Shown here piece after piece: positions 1 to 9,170 of a DNA stretch of 64,000 nt (the stretch's first letter is position 1; every line of letters starts with the position of its first letter). The notes below the pieces were generated by a model. The model saw nothing but the letters and a program-made list of their open reading frames with translations, was not told where the DNA came from and did not search any database. The position numbers were made by a program, and so were the translations under genes. Source of the DNA: Gemmobacter sp034519525 (GTDB lineage: Bacteria; Pseudomonadota; Alphaproteobacteria; Rhodobacterales; Rhodobacteraceae); the NCBI GenBank assembly GCA_034519525.1, contig JAXHOJ010000062.1, positions 42,169 to 106,168 of the forward strand, written 5' to 3'.

Positions 1-2795
1 AGTGCCGACAGATCACTATCCGTGACAAAGGCATTGCCCGCACCATTGGTGGTGAGGGTCGCCGCATAGCTGTTCAGCCGCGCCAGCTGATCCGCCCGCG
101 TGGCCCGGGTCGTTTCTGCCAGCAGCGCCGCACGCAGGTCGGCCAGCGATCCCCCAAGCTGCACCATGGCCAGCTGCAGCACGGTCATCGGGGCCGTGAT
201 CGCGCCTGCCGTGGTCTGGGCGTACCAGGTCTGGAACCCGGCAGAGGGATCGAAGACAAAGCTGCCCCCCAGCGTGATCTTGCCATCCTGCTTGCCGGTG
301 ATCGCATCCAGCAGGGCCTTCTGCCGATCGGTCAGCCCACCAAGATCAACCTCACCGATCAGCTTTTTGGTGATCGTCGCGCTATTGGCCCGCAGGATCT
401 TCAGGGCATCGGCATTGGCCGCATTGGACAGATATGCCTCGGTCCAGAGGTTCTTGTAGGACCAGCCGCCCGCCGTCAGGATCCGCAGGGCGTCGGCATT
501 TGCCCCGCTGGCCAGATAGGCCTGCGCACTCAGGCTCTTGTAACTCCAGCCCGAGGCATTCAGCACCCCGACCGCATCGCGGTTGGACCGGCCATCCAGC
601 ATGGCATCCGCCCAGAGGGTCTTGTAGGCCCAGCCATTGGCATTCAGGATGCCAAGGGCGGTGCTGTTCGCCCGCCCATCCAGCGATGCCCCGGCCCAGA
701 GGTTCTTGTAAGCCCAGCCTTCCGCGTTCAGGATCCTGATCGCATCCGGGTTGGATCTGGCCCAGTCGGTATAGGCCGTGGCCCAGAGGCTCTTGTAGGA
801 CGTGCCGCTGGCATTGAGGATGCCGAGGGCCGTCTTGTCTGCCCCGGTGGCGAGATAGGCCCCTGCCCACAGGTTCTTGTAGGATGTGCCCGCGGCGTTC
901 AGGATGCGCAGCGCATCCCCGTTGGCCCGGCCATCCAGCGCCGCACCAGCCCAGAGGTTCTTGTAGGCCCAGCCGCTGGCATGGAGGATTGCCAGCGCAT
1001 CCTTGTTTGCAGCCCCATCGGCATAGGCATTGGCCCAGAGCGATTTGTAAGACCACCCGGCAGCGTTCAGGATACCGATCGCATCCTTGTTCGACCGCCA
1101 GTCAAGTTCCGCCTTGGACCACAGGGTTTTGTAAGACCACCCTGCAGCCTTCATGATTGCCAGCGCATCGGCATTGGCCTTGCCGTCCAGGGACGCCCCG
1201 GCCCAGAGGTTTTTGTACGACCAGCCATAGGCGCCCATGATCTGCAGCGCATCACGGCTCGCCTTCGGATCCAGCATGGCGCTGGTCCAGAGGGTCTTGT
1301 AGCTCCAGCCATTGGCATGCAGGATCGAAAGCGCATCCTTGCTGGCTTTGCCATCCAGCATCGCCGTCGCCCAGAGCGACTTATAGGCCCAGCCCGCCGA
1401 TTTCATGACGGACAGCGCGTCGGCATTGGCCTTGGGGTCCAGATAGGCATTGGCCCACAGCGCCCGGTAGACCGTCGCATCCCGCGCCGCCACGATGGCG
1501 CGCTGATCCTCAGTCATCGCCCCCTTGACCACCAGGCTCAGCATCCGCCCCACCAGCCCGACCTCGGCCGTGACGATTGCGCGCTGATCGGGCGTCAGCG
1601 CCCCGGTGGTGGTCAGCGCCAGGCTGCGCGCAAACTGCCCGGTGGCGACGGTCAGCAGGTTGTGTGGGGGGGGGGGGGGGTTGGGGGGGATGGGGGGGGG
1701 GGGGGATGGGGGATGGGAGGGGGGGGGGGGGGGGTGATGGGGATGGGAGGGTGGTATGGGGGGGGGGGGGATTTATATTCGGGGGGGGATGATGATGGGG
1801 GGTTGGGGGTGTGGGGGGGGGGGATGATGCTTCGGGGGGGTGGGGATGGTTGGCTAGGGGCCAGGGGGGGGGAGGGGATAGGGGCATGGGGGATGGGCTG
1901 AGGGGGTGGGGGGGGGGGGTGGTGGGGGGGGTGGGGGGGGGTGGGGGGCTATCTAGGCGCAGGAGATGATGAGGGATATGTAGGCGGGGGGGGGGAGGTT
2001 TTGGGGGGATGGATGGGGGGGGTGAGATGGGGAGATTAGGGGGGGGGATGGGGGGGGATGGGGGGGGAGGGGTAATATGATCGGGAGGGATGGGCTCTAG
2101 TGGCTATGCAGCTCTTCCGGGTAGGGGCTGGGGTGGTGAGGAGGGTGGTGGGGGTGATTGGCTGATGGGGGGGGGGGGGGGGTGGGGTGGGGGATTGTGA
2201 TCGGGGGGGGGGGATATGGTGGGGGGGGGGGGGTGGGTGGGGGGGGGGAGGGGGGATGGGCATATGGGCGCTGGATATGGGTGGCTGCAGAGGGGCTAGG
2301 GGGGATGGGGGGGTGGGGGTTCTGATGGGGGGGTGAATGGGATGCACGGGGGATTGCGGGGAGCTGAAGGGGGGGTCGATGATGGGGGATGGATGGGGGG
2401 GGGGGGGGGGGGGGGGCTGGGGGGGGGCTGGGGGATGGCTGTGAGGGAGGGGTCTTGGGATGGAGGAGGGGGGGGGAATTGGGGGAATAAGTGAAAGGAT
2501 TCTATGAGGGAGGGGGAGAGGGGTGATGGGGGGGGGGTGATTGATGGGCGGGAGGGGTGGGATGTGGCGCGGGGTGTCCGATGTGGGGGGGGGGATGGGG
2601 AGGATGGGGTCGTATGATAGGGGTAAATAATAAATATGGTATCCGCTGATCATCCGTGATCTTGCCCGAGGCACTCAGTGCCAGCGCCCGCGACAAGTTG
2701 CCCGCCGTGGTCAGCAGCACCCTTGGCCGCCCGGTCATCATCGCCAGCAATGACGGGTGCGCGGATGAGACGAAGCGCCCCGTGGGCGGCAGCAT
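1..2795 (-). CDS. Tandem-repeat protein of unknown function, interrupted and partial
   Basis: The reading frame runs leftwards from an ATG at 2795 (GGAG about 5 bases upstream) and leaves the window at base 1 still open. The N-terminal part (2795-2646) and the part left of the G-rich block (1661 downwards) carry matching segments: LSRALALSASGKITDDQR on one side and FARSLALTTTGALTPDQR on the other. This shows that both belong to one gene. Next come thirteen 28-residue repeats of the form GWSYKxLWAxAxLDGxANxDALxILNA (384-1478). After these is a non-repeat region with GSFVFDPSAGFQTWY. I do not recognise the family. The regular Trp/Tyr/Leu pattern suggests a helical solenoid, perhaps of a surface or phage-type structural protein, which is inference. 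The middle of the gene cannot be read because of the block at 1664-2645. Confidence 0.6.
384..1478 (-). repeat. 13 tandem 84-bp coding repeats (28 aa each)
   Basis: Thirteen consecutive units repeat every 84 bases; one unit is 87 bases because of a single-codon insertion near 765-775. Units share the core GWxYKxLWAxAxLD and end ALxILNA. They differ at many third positions and at several residues, so the expansion is old and selected at protein level rather than a recent slippage product. Confidence 0.9.
1664..2645. other. G-dominated low-complexity block, probable sequencing or assembly artefact
   Basis: About 980 bases consist of long G runs broken by short T/A-containing words such as GATG and GGTTGG, with very few C. 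It begins and ends abruptly inside the repeat gene, and both flanks are normal coding DNA of the same gene. The proline-rich open frames on its minus strand are a consequence of G runs. The block most likely replaces real repeat-coding sequence with low-quality base calls. A genuine G-quadruplex array is the less likely alternative. Confidence 0.75.
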
Positions 2796-2858
2796 ACACT
2801 CCAGCGCCCGGCACCCGAGGGAGCAGGCGAAGATGCTGTTCCCAAGCCGGGATTTTCA

Positions 2859-3205
2859 TTGAGCCGCGGGCAAAGCGCCGACACTCAGGGGGCCTCGTCG
2901 AACGTTGACCCAGCGTTGACTGGAATTGGACAAGCGAAAGGCCCACCGTTTGGCGGGGCTGTAGGCCTTTGATATATTTGTGTTATTTTGTTGCGGGAAG
3001 GTACGCCCATCGTCGCCTACCAGAGCTATTGTGCGCGGTTTAATCTCTGGGGTTTAGCTTTCTCGACGGAGTCCGTCCTAATGCCCTACCTCTGCCTCGA
3101 AAACTCAAATCCGAGACCGCTCCCGGGCAGACCCGGTGGGCCTGATTCAGCACGGTGCGCGCAAAAGAGAATGGCCGCGACCATTACACAAACCTATGCA
3201 TTAGT
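2859..3205. other. Intergenic stretch without a recognisable gene
   Basis: About 350 bases lie between the start of the repeat gene and the tracrRNA. An inverted AAAGGCC/GGCCTTT pair around 2938-2971 could form a stem with T-rich flanks. Otherwise I see no open frame with a ribosome binding site and no RNA gene. The stretch is AT-richer than the surroundings near 2970-3000, where promoters could lie. Confidence 0.5.
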
Positions 3206-3290
3206 CAAAAATGGAAACACGGGCCGTAGCCCGTGCTTCTATATGGTGCTCTGTCGAGCTTGTTAGCCGCTCGACCGCGATTTCTGAATG
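3206..3290 (-). ncRNA. tracrRNA of the type II-C CRISPR system
   Basis: On the minus strand this RNA would carry an anti-repeat. Bases 3273-3290 are an uninterrupted 18-base match to the array repeat in crRNA sense, and most of 3262-3297 pairs with it apart from a few bulges. A short nexus-like hairpin follows (GCTC, loop, GAGC; 3248-3259). The RNA ends in a GC hairpin followed by a T run (3207-3235). A TTGACT box at 3324-3319 lies 17 bases before a weak TCTGCT box, which predicts a start near 3290. The gene is divergent from cas9, 157 bases from its start codon. The RNA should pair with pre-crRNA, recruit RNase III and load Cas9. The ends are estimates. Confidence 0.85.
3207..3235 (-). terminator. 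Rho-independent terminator of the tracrRNA
   Basis: Arms CACGGGC (3218-3224) and GCCCGTG (3229-3235) enclose a 4-base loop. Read on the minus strand, the stem is followed by TTTCCATTTTT. Confidence 0.85.
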
Positions 3291-3446
3291 ACCATAGCAG
3301 AGCGCACGGCAAGGGCTGAGTCAAGTCGCTTCGTTTCAGACTCACGCCGCATTTCGACTGCATTAGTGGCGCGACAGCCCACGTTGACAGCAAAGTGTCT
3401 CGCGCCGATTATAGTCACAGATTTATAACAGATTGTAGTTACTATC

Positions 3447-6400
3447 ATGCATACGCGCCTGGCCCTAGACATTGGCACGACCTCGATCGGCTGGATTCTG
3501 TATGAGTTGGTGAACGGCCAGCCCGCCAGCATCCTGGACGGCGGCACTCGGATATTCAGTGACGGGCGCGAGGCAAAAACTGGGCAGTCTCTGGCGGTCG
3601 GGCGGCGCACAGCGCGGGGGATGCGGCGACGGCGGGACAGATATCTGAGGCGGCGGGCAGCGCTGATGAAGCGGCTGGCCGCAACTGGTCTGATGCCCGT
3701 AAGTCCCGAGGCGGCAGCGCGCTTGGCGGCGCTGGATCCCTATGAGCTGCGCGCGCGCGGCCTAGATCATCCTTTGCCACCCGAGCATCTGGGTCGGGCG
3801 CTATTTCATCTGAACCAGCGGCGCGGCTTCAAGTCAAACCGCCGCACAGACAAGGGCAACAATGAAGGTGGGATGATCGCCGATGCCTCGGCCCGGCTCG
3901 AACAGGCGATGATAGCGGCGGGCGCGCGGACCTATGGCGAATTTTTGCACAAGCGCCGGGTAGCGGCGACCGACCCGCGCGCCACCCCAGCCGTGCGCAA
4001 CCGGGTCAACCCGCATCTGACCGGTGAAGATGGCAAGGAGCAGCCGGGTTATGATTTCTACCCAGACCGCAAGCATCTGGAGGACGAGTTTCACAGGCTG
4101 TGGGAGGTGCAGGGGCGTCACAATCCCGACCTGACGCCCGCCATGGGAGATCTGCTGTTCCAGACGATCTTCCATCAACGCCCGCTGAAAGCCCCGGCCG
4201 TCGGGCGCTGCCTGTTTCTGGACGAGCCGCGCCTGCCCAAGGCCCATCCGCTGACGCAACAGCGCACGCTTTATGAAACCGTCAACATGCTGCGCATCGC
4301 CGCCCCCGGCCAGCCCAAACGCCGCCTTAGCCGGGATCAACGCGATCAGATTGTCCATGCATTGAACAGCCGCAAAGTTCTGGCGGCGCCGGGCAAGAAC
4401 GTTCTGACACTGGTCGCCATCGGGAAGCTGATGAAACTACGCCCGGGCGAGGCGTTCTCGCTGGAGACCGCAAACCGCGATGCCATCACCTGCGACCCGG
4501 TGCGAATGAGCCTTGCCTATGACGCACGCTTTGGACCGCAGTGGTCGGCCTTGAGCGTGGAGCAGCAATGGGAGCTGATCCAACGCCTGCGCGAAGACCA
4601 AGATGGCGCGGCGTTGGTCGACTGGATCATGGATCGATATGGACTTGACCGGAATCGCGCCCGCGCCATTGCCGATGCGCCCTTGCCCGAAGGCTTTGGC
4701 CGCCTTGGCGAAACCGCGACGCGGGCTGTGCTGGCTGTGCTGATCGGCGGTACGGCAGAGCAGGAGGTGCCGACCTATAACGAGGCCGTTGCTGCCTGCG
4801 GTTGGGATCATTCGCGCCTTGGCACCGGCGAAGTGATGGATCGCCTGCCCTATTACGGCCAAGTGCTGGATCGCCATGTTTTGCCGGGCACCGGCCGCCC
4901 CGAGGATCACGAGATCACCCGCTTTGGCCGCATTACCAACCCTACCGTGCATATTGGTCTGGGTCAGGTGAAGCGGCTGGTGAACAAGGTGATCGACGTC
5001 TGGGGCCGCCCACATGAAATGGTAGTGGAATTGGCCCGTGATCTGAAGATGAGCGAAGATCAGAAGCGCGATCTGGCGAAGGTGAACGCGCAGAACCAGC
5101 GGGCGGCGGAGATGCGCAGCGCGAAGCTGATCCAGGATCTGAAAATCGAGGATAATGGCCGCAACCGTGCCATCCTGCGGGTGTGGGAGGAAAGTGCAGC
5201 GGACGTGCTCCACCGTTTTTGTCCCTATACCGGGGCTCAGATCAGTGCGTCGATGCTGTTCGACGGCAGTTGCGATATTGACCACATCCTGCCCTATTCG
5301 CGAACACTAGATGACGGTTTCAACAACCGCGTGATTTGCCTGAGGTCAGCCAACCGCGAGAAACGCAATCTGACACCCTGGGAGGCTTGGGGCGATACGC
5401 CGAAGTGGTCCGTCATCGAGGCCAACTTGAAAAATCTGCCCGTCGCCAAGGCCTGGCGCTTCGCACCCGATGCCATGCTGCGTTTTGAGGGAGAGCGCGA
5501 TTTCACGGCTCGCGCGCTGGTCGATACGCAATATCTGTCACGGCTGGCACGGGAATACCTAGAATGTCTATATGCCGAAGATATTGAGCCCGGCCCGCAT
5601 TCAGGAAAAAAGCCGCGTCGCCCGATCTGGGTGGTGGCAGGCAAGCTGACCGAGCTTCTGCGGCGACATTGGGGCCTCAACAGCCTGTTGCCGGACGCGC
5701 ATAAGGGCACCGCCAAAGCTAAGAACCGCCTCGATCACCGTCATCACATGATCGACGCGGCAGTTGTCGGCGCCACCGATCATGCCACGATCAAGCGCAT
5801 TGCCGACATGGCCAAGGCGAATGTCGAGAACGGCTTGGAGGATCTGGCGGGCACCATCCCACCACCTTGGCCCGGCCTGCGTGATGACCTCAAGGCGCGA
5901 CTTGATCGCGTCACGGTCAGCCATCGAGGCAATCATGGCAGAGTGGACCCTTCCGCGCGCATGCAGGGCCGCGACACCACTTCGGGGCAGTTGCACAACG
6001 ATACTGCCTATGGGCTGACTGACGAGACGCAGAACAAGGTGCCGCTGGTCGTCAACCGTAAGCCCATTGACATGTTGACCCCTGCGATGATCGGAAAGAT
6101 CCGCGACCAGCAACTTGCGCGCTGGCTGGCCGCCGTGACTAAGGGCAAAGATGGAAGGGAGTTCAAGGCCGCCATTGAGGCCTTCCGCGCCCAACCAGGT
6201 CCCTATCGCGGAATCCGCCGAGTCCGACTGATCGAGCCGGTGGAGGTGATCCGCATCAAGGATCGCAATGGACGCCCCTACAAGGGCTACAAGGGGGACA
6301 GCAACCAGTGCTACGAGGTCTGGCGCCTGCCGGATGGCACGCTTATCCATCAAGTCGTATCAACCTTCGCGGCGCATCAGGGTCAGATCGGCAAGCCCCA

Positions 6401-6683
6401 CCCGGCGGCCAAACGGCTCGCACGGCTCTATAAGGATGACATGGTAAGACTGGATGAAAGCAAGTTTGGCTCTGTAATTGCAACAGTGGAAAAGTTTGAT
6501 CGGAACGGGCAGCTGGAATTGGTCCCTCACAATGAAAGCAATGCTGATCAGCGTTACCGTGAGGACAAGTCCGATAGCGTCTTTATCCGACTGCGCGCCT
6601 CCACCTTCATCGCTGCTGGCGCCCGGCGAGTCATCGTGGATGAAATGGGGCGGATCCGCGACCCTGGCCCCGGCAAACACTGA
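3447..6683 (+). CDS. cas9: CRISPR-associated endonuclease Cas9, type II-C
   Basis: RNA-guided endonuclease that cuts both strands of target DNA. The 1078 residues match the compact II-C size class. RuvC-I is at the N-terminus (LALDIGTTSIGW, Asp8), followed by an arginine-rich bridge helix (about 52-76, GRRTARGMRRRRDRYLRRR). RuvC-II is VELARDLK with Glu528. The HNH domain has DIDHILPYSRT with His613 and the FNNR asparagine near 627. RuvC-III is DHRHHMIDAA with His767 and Asp770. All catalytic residues are therefore present and the frame is intact. The ATG at 3447 opens directly on the RuvC-I strand but has no strong ribosome binding site. It leads cas9-cas1-cas2. The C-terminal PAM-interacting region (about 900-1078) cannot be interpreted by eye. 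Confidence 0.97.
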   Translation: MHTRLALDIGTTSIGWILYELVNGQPASILDGGTRIFSDGREAKTGQSLAVGRRTARGMRRRRDRYLRRRAALMKRLAATGLMPVSPEAAARLAALDPYELRARGLDHPLPPEHLGRALFHLNQRRGFKSNRRTDKGNNEGGMIADASARLEQAMIAAGARTYGEFLHKRRVAATDPRATPAVRNRVNPHLTGEDGKEQPGYDFYPDRKHLEDEFHRLWEVQGRHNPDLTPAMGDLLFQTIFHQRPLKAPAVGRCLFLDEPRLPKAHPLTQQRTLYETVNMLRIAAPGQPKRRLSRDQRDQIVHALNSRKVLAAPGKNVLTLVAIGKLMKLRPGEAFSLETANRDAITCDPVRMSLAYDARFGPQWSALSVEQQWELIQRLREDQDGAALVDWIMDRYGLDRNRARAIADAPLPEGFGRLGETATRAVLAVLIGGTAEQEVPTYNEAVAACGWDHSRLGTGEVMDRLPYYGQVLDRHVLPGTGRPEDHEITRFGRITNPTVHIGLGQVKRLVNKVIDVWGRPHEMVVELARDLKMSEDQKRDLAKVNAQNQRAAEMRSAKLIQDLKIEDNGRNRAILRVWEESAADVLHRFCPYTGAQISASMLFDGSCDIDHILPYSRTLDDGFNNRVICLRSANREKRNLTPWEAWGDTPKWSVIEANLKNLPVAKAWRFAPDAMLRFEGERDFTARALVDTQYLSRLAREYLECLYAEDIEPGPHSGKKPRRPIWVVAGKLTELLRRHWGLNSLLPDAHKGTAKAKNRLDHRHHMIDAAVVGATDHATIKRIADMAKANVENGLEDLAGTIPPPWPGLRDDLKARLDRVTVSHRGNHGRVDPSARMQGRDTTSGQLHNDTAYGLTDETQNKVPLVVNRKPIDMLTPAMIGKIRDQQLARWLAAVTKGKDGREFKAAIEAFRAQPGPYRGIRRVRLIEPVEVIRIKDRNGRPYKGYKGDSNQCYEVWRLPDGTLIHQVVSTFAAHQGQIGKPHPAAKRLARLYKDDMVRLDESKFGSVIATVEKFDRNGQLELVPHNESNADQRYREDKSDSVFIRLRASTFIAAGARRVIVDEMGRIRDPGPGKH

Positions 6684-6728
6684 ATCCCTTTGGATCGAAT
6701 CATCGGGCGCATTAACAATTGATGATTA

Positions 6729-7658
6729 TTGTGCCGGATCATCCCATTGGATCAGATTGTCGATATCAGCCAGGACGGCCGCCATCTCTCGCGCGACCGT
6801 GGCTTTCTCAAGGTGGAAGCCGAGGGCGCGGTTCTGGGCCGAATCCCGCTTGATCAGATTGCCGCGGTTGTCGTCCATTCCCATGGCGTGACCTGGAGCA
6901 ACTCTCTGCTGGTTGAACTGGCGGATCGTGGTGCGCCGGTGGTGCTTTGCGCAGCCAACCACCAGCCGCGGGCGATCTTGTGTTCGCTGCAAGGCCATCA
7001 CCAGCAGAACGCCCGGATGCGCGCACAATGGGATGCGCCAAGGCCGCTGATCAAGCAGGCGTGGAAGCAAGTGGTCACCTCCAAGATCTGCATGCAGGCT
7101 GCCGCCCTTGCCGCCATCGGACAGCCCCCCGCCCCGCTTGACCATATTGCGCGTAGCGTGCAATCGGGAGACAGCGGAAATGCCGAGGCGCAGGCGGCGC
7201 GGCTCTACTGGCCGATGATGATGGGCAAGGCCTTCCGCCGCGACGCCGACCTGCCTGACATCAACGCCTTGCTGAATTACGGCTATACGGTGCTGCGTGC
7301 TGCCACCGCTCGCGCGGTGACCGCCGCCGGGCTGCACCCGACTATCGGCCTGTTCCATTCCAACCGCTCTAATGCCTTCGCCTTGGCCGATGATCTGATG
7401 GAACCGTTCCGCCCACTGGTCGATCTGACCGCCCGCGCCATAGCAGCCAGAGCAGGCTCCGAAGTCACGCCAGAAGCTAAACGCAGCATGGCCGACCTGA
7501 TTGCGCTTGATCTGCCGCTGACTGGCGAGACGAGCCCAGTTTCGGTCGCCCTTTCGCGCCTTACGATCTCGCTGGCGCAAAGCTTCGAGACCCGACGCCT
7601 GTCGCTCGTCTTGCCCGAACCGCCCTCCCCCCTCATCCTCGCAGGCCTCGGGTCATGA
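6729..7658 (+). CDS. cas1: CRISPR-associated endonuclease Cas1
   Basis: Integrase subunit of the Cas1-Cas2 spacer-acquisition complex. The 309-residue product shows the type II Cas1 pattern: IVDISQDGRHLS and LGRIPLDQIAAVVVHSHGVTWSN at the N-terminus, a GHHQQ segment, then an acidic and histidine active-site region with ARLYWPMMMG, LNYGYTVLRA and LHPTIGLFHSNRSNAFALADDLMEPFRP. No ATG exists in frame before the conserved start. A stop codon at 6723-6725 leaves TTG at 6729 or TTG at 6747 as possible starts, and neither has a clear ribosome binding site. An ATG at 6722 is one frame away, so a small indel is possible. The gene sits 45 bases after cas9 and overlaps cas2 by four bases. Confidence 0.93.
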   Translation: MCRIIPLDQIVDISQDGRHLSRDRGFLKVEAEGAVLGRIPLDQIAAVVVHSHGVTWSNSLLVELADRGAPVVLCAANHQPRAILCSLQGHHQQNARMRAQWDAPRPLIKQAWKQVVTSKICMQAAALAAIGQPPAPLDHIARSVQSGDSGNAEAQAARLYWPMMMGKAFRRDADLPDINALLNYGYTVLRAATARAVTAAGLHPTIGLFHSNRSNAFALADDLMEPFRPLVDLTARAIAARAGSEVTPEAKRSMADLIALDLPLTGETSPVSVALSRLTISLAQSFETRRLSLVLPEPPSPLILAGLGS

Positions 7659-7999
7659 GCGGCCCAGCGACCTTTCTCAGCGGATATCGTCTGATGTGGA
7701 TCCTTGTCATGTTCGACCTGCCGACCGACAGCAAACGGCAACGCAAAGCCGCAGGCGACTTCCGAAATTTCCTGCTGGATGAGGGATTCGAGCGCAGCCA
7801 GTTCTCGATCTATGCCCGCTTCATCAACGGGAAAGAGGCCTTCGAGACCCGCATCCGCCGCATTGAACGCGCCCTGCCCGCACAAGGCGATGTGCAAATT
7901 TTGTCCATGACTGATCGCCAATACCGCGACATCGTCCATTTCTCGGATCAAGGCCGCAGATCGGCGCGACAAAATCCTTCGCAACTGGTGCTGTTCTGA
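7655..7999 (+). CDS. cas2: CRISPR-associated protein Cas2
   Basis: Small dimeric partner of Cas1 in spacer acquisition. The 114 residues include the first beta strand WILVMFDLPTDSKRQRKAA with the conserved Asp, then FLLDEGFERSQFSIYARF and the late strand DVQILSMTDRQY. These are features of the type II Cas2 subfamily. The ATG lies inside the ATGA overlap with the cas1 stop, so the two are translationally coupled. The coding region ends 74 bases before the first CRISPR repeat. Confidence 0.95.
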   Translation: MSGPATFLSGYRLMWILVMFDLPTDSKRQRKAAGDFRNFLLDEGFERSQFSIYARFINGKEAFETRIRRIERALPAQGDVQILSMTDRQYRDIVHFSDQGRRSARQNPSQLVLF

Positions 8000-8026
8000 T
8001 GCGATTCGAGGATTTCAACAACAGCT

Positions 8027-8070
8027 ATCCCGCCGCTTTTCCGTTCCGTTGCAACGGCTTGCGGCGGGAT
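8027..8070. terminator. Hairpin between cas2 and the CRISPR array
   Basis: Perfect 10-base arms ATCCCGCCGC (8027-8036) and GCGGCGGGAT (8061-8070) enclose a loop that holds a second small palindrome, CCGTTGCAACGG. There is no T run on either strand. It could stop cas transcription, stop the array transcript that arrives on the minus strand, or mark the array boundary for the acquisition complex. Confidence 0.5.
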
Positions 8071-8073
8071 CAA

Positions 8074-9168
8074 AGTGTAGCCATTCAGAAATCGCGGTCC
8101 AGCGGCAACAGTTGGGGCAGCGCAGAGGTCTGGCCAGATAAGTGTAGCCATTCAGAAATCGCGGTCCAGCGGCAACCAGCCCGAGGAGCGGATCAGGTGG
8201 GCATATAGTGTAGCCATTCAGAAATCGCGGTCCAGCGGCAACATCCCGTAAGGAGTGCCACCGGCCATGACAGTGTAGCCATTCAGAAATCGCGGTCCAG
8301 CGGCAACCAGACGGGGTATGTGTAGCCGATCACAAGAAGTGTAGCCATTCAGAAATCGCGGTCCAGCGGCAACCAAAATAATGCACCATATAAAAACATC
8401 CCCAGTGTAGCCATTCAGAAATCGCGGTCCAGCGGCAACTCATCCCTGACAGTGGAGACCAATCATGACAGTGTAGCCATTCAGAAATCGCGGTCCAGCG
8501 GCAACTTTCCGATCCATGCCCATGTTCCCCTCTTGAGTGTAGCCATTCAGAAATCGCGGTCCAGCGGCAACAACAGCAGCTCACATTCCCAGGGCTCGCT
8601 GAGTGTAGCCATTCAGAAATCGCGGTCCAGCGGCAACCTATGATCTGCGTGGAAAGGTGTTCCGTGGGAGTGTAGCCATTCAGAAATCGCGGTCCAGCGG
8701 CAACTCAGCGAGGGCACGGATATTCCCGTGGTCGAGTGTAGCCATTCAGAAATCGCGGTCCAGCGGCAACGCGATCTGGCGTGGGTGGTGGTGCGGTGGG
8801 AGTGTAGCCATTCAGAAATCGCGGTCCAGCGGCAACTGATCGACTGCACCGACAACTGGCCCATGCAGTGTAGCCATTCAGAAATCGCGGTCCAGCGGCA
8901 ACCGAGGTGCGGGAGCCGGCTGCCAATCGCGGCCAGTGTAGCCATTCAGAAATCGCGGTCCAGCGGCAACGACGGTTCGGAGCAGGCGATGGCTGAATTG
9001 AGTGTAGCCATTCAGAAATCGCGGTCCAGCGGCAACAGCTTCGACCCGGCGCCGGGCCGCGTCCGTAGTGTAGCCATTCAGAAATCGCGGTCCAGCGGCA
9101 ACGGCGCGGGGCGGTGTTCTTTTCAGTCGGTTAGTGTAGCCATTCAGAAATCGCGGTCCAGCGGCAAC
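8074..9168 (-). CRISPR. Type II-C CRISPR array, 17 repeats and 16 spacers
   Basis: A 36-base repeat, beginning AGTGTAGCCATTCAGAAATC on the plus strand, occurs 17 times with no difference that I can find. Spacers are 29-32 bases, mostly 30, giving a period of about 66. In crRNA sense (minus strand) each repeat begins GTTGCCGCTGGACC and ends GGCTACACT, as in other type II repeats. The orientation is fixed by the tracrRNA, whose anti-repeat is complementary to the minus-strand version. Transcription therefore runs towards cas2. No degenerate terminal repeat and no AT-rich leader are visible. No spacer visibly matches the rest of the window. Confidence 0.97.
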
Positions 9169-9170
9169 CT

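Noticed and set aside
1510..2674. Long proline-rich and glycine-rich open frames on both strands of the G-rich block
   Set aside because: They are trivial translations of G and C runs, change partner residues without pattern, and end where normal DNA resumes.
8110..9132. Self-targeting spacers
   Set aside because: I compared the spacers by eye with the window and saw no match outside the array. A computed search could still find one.
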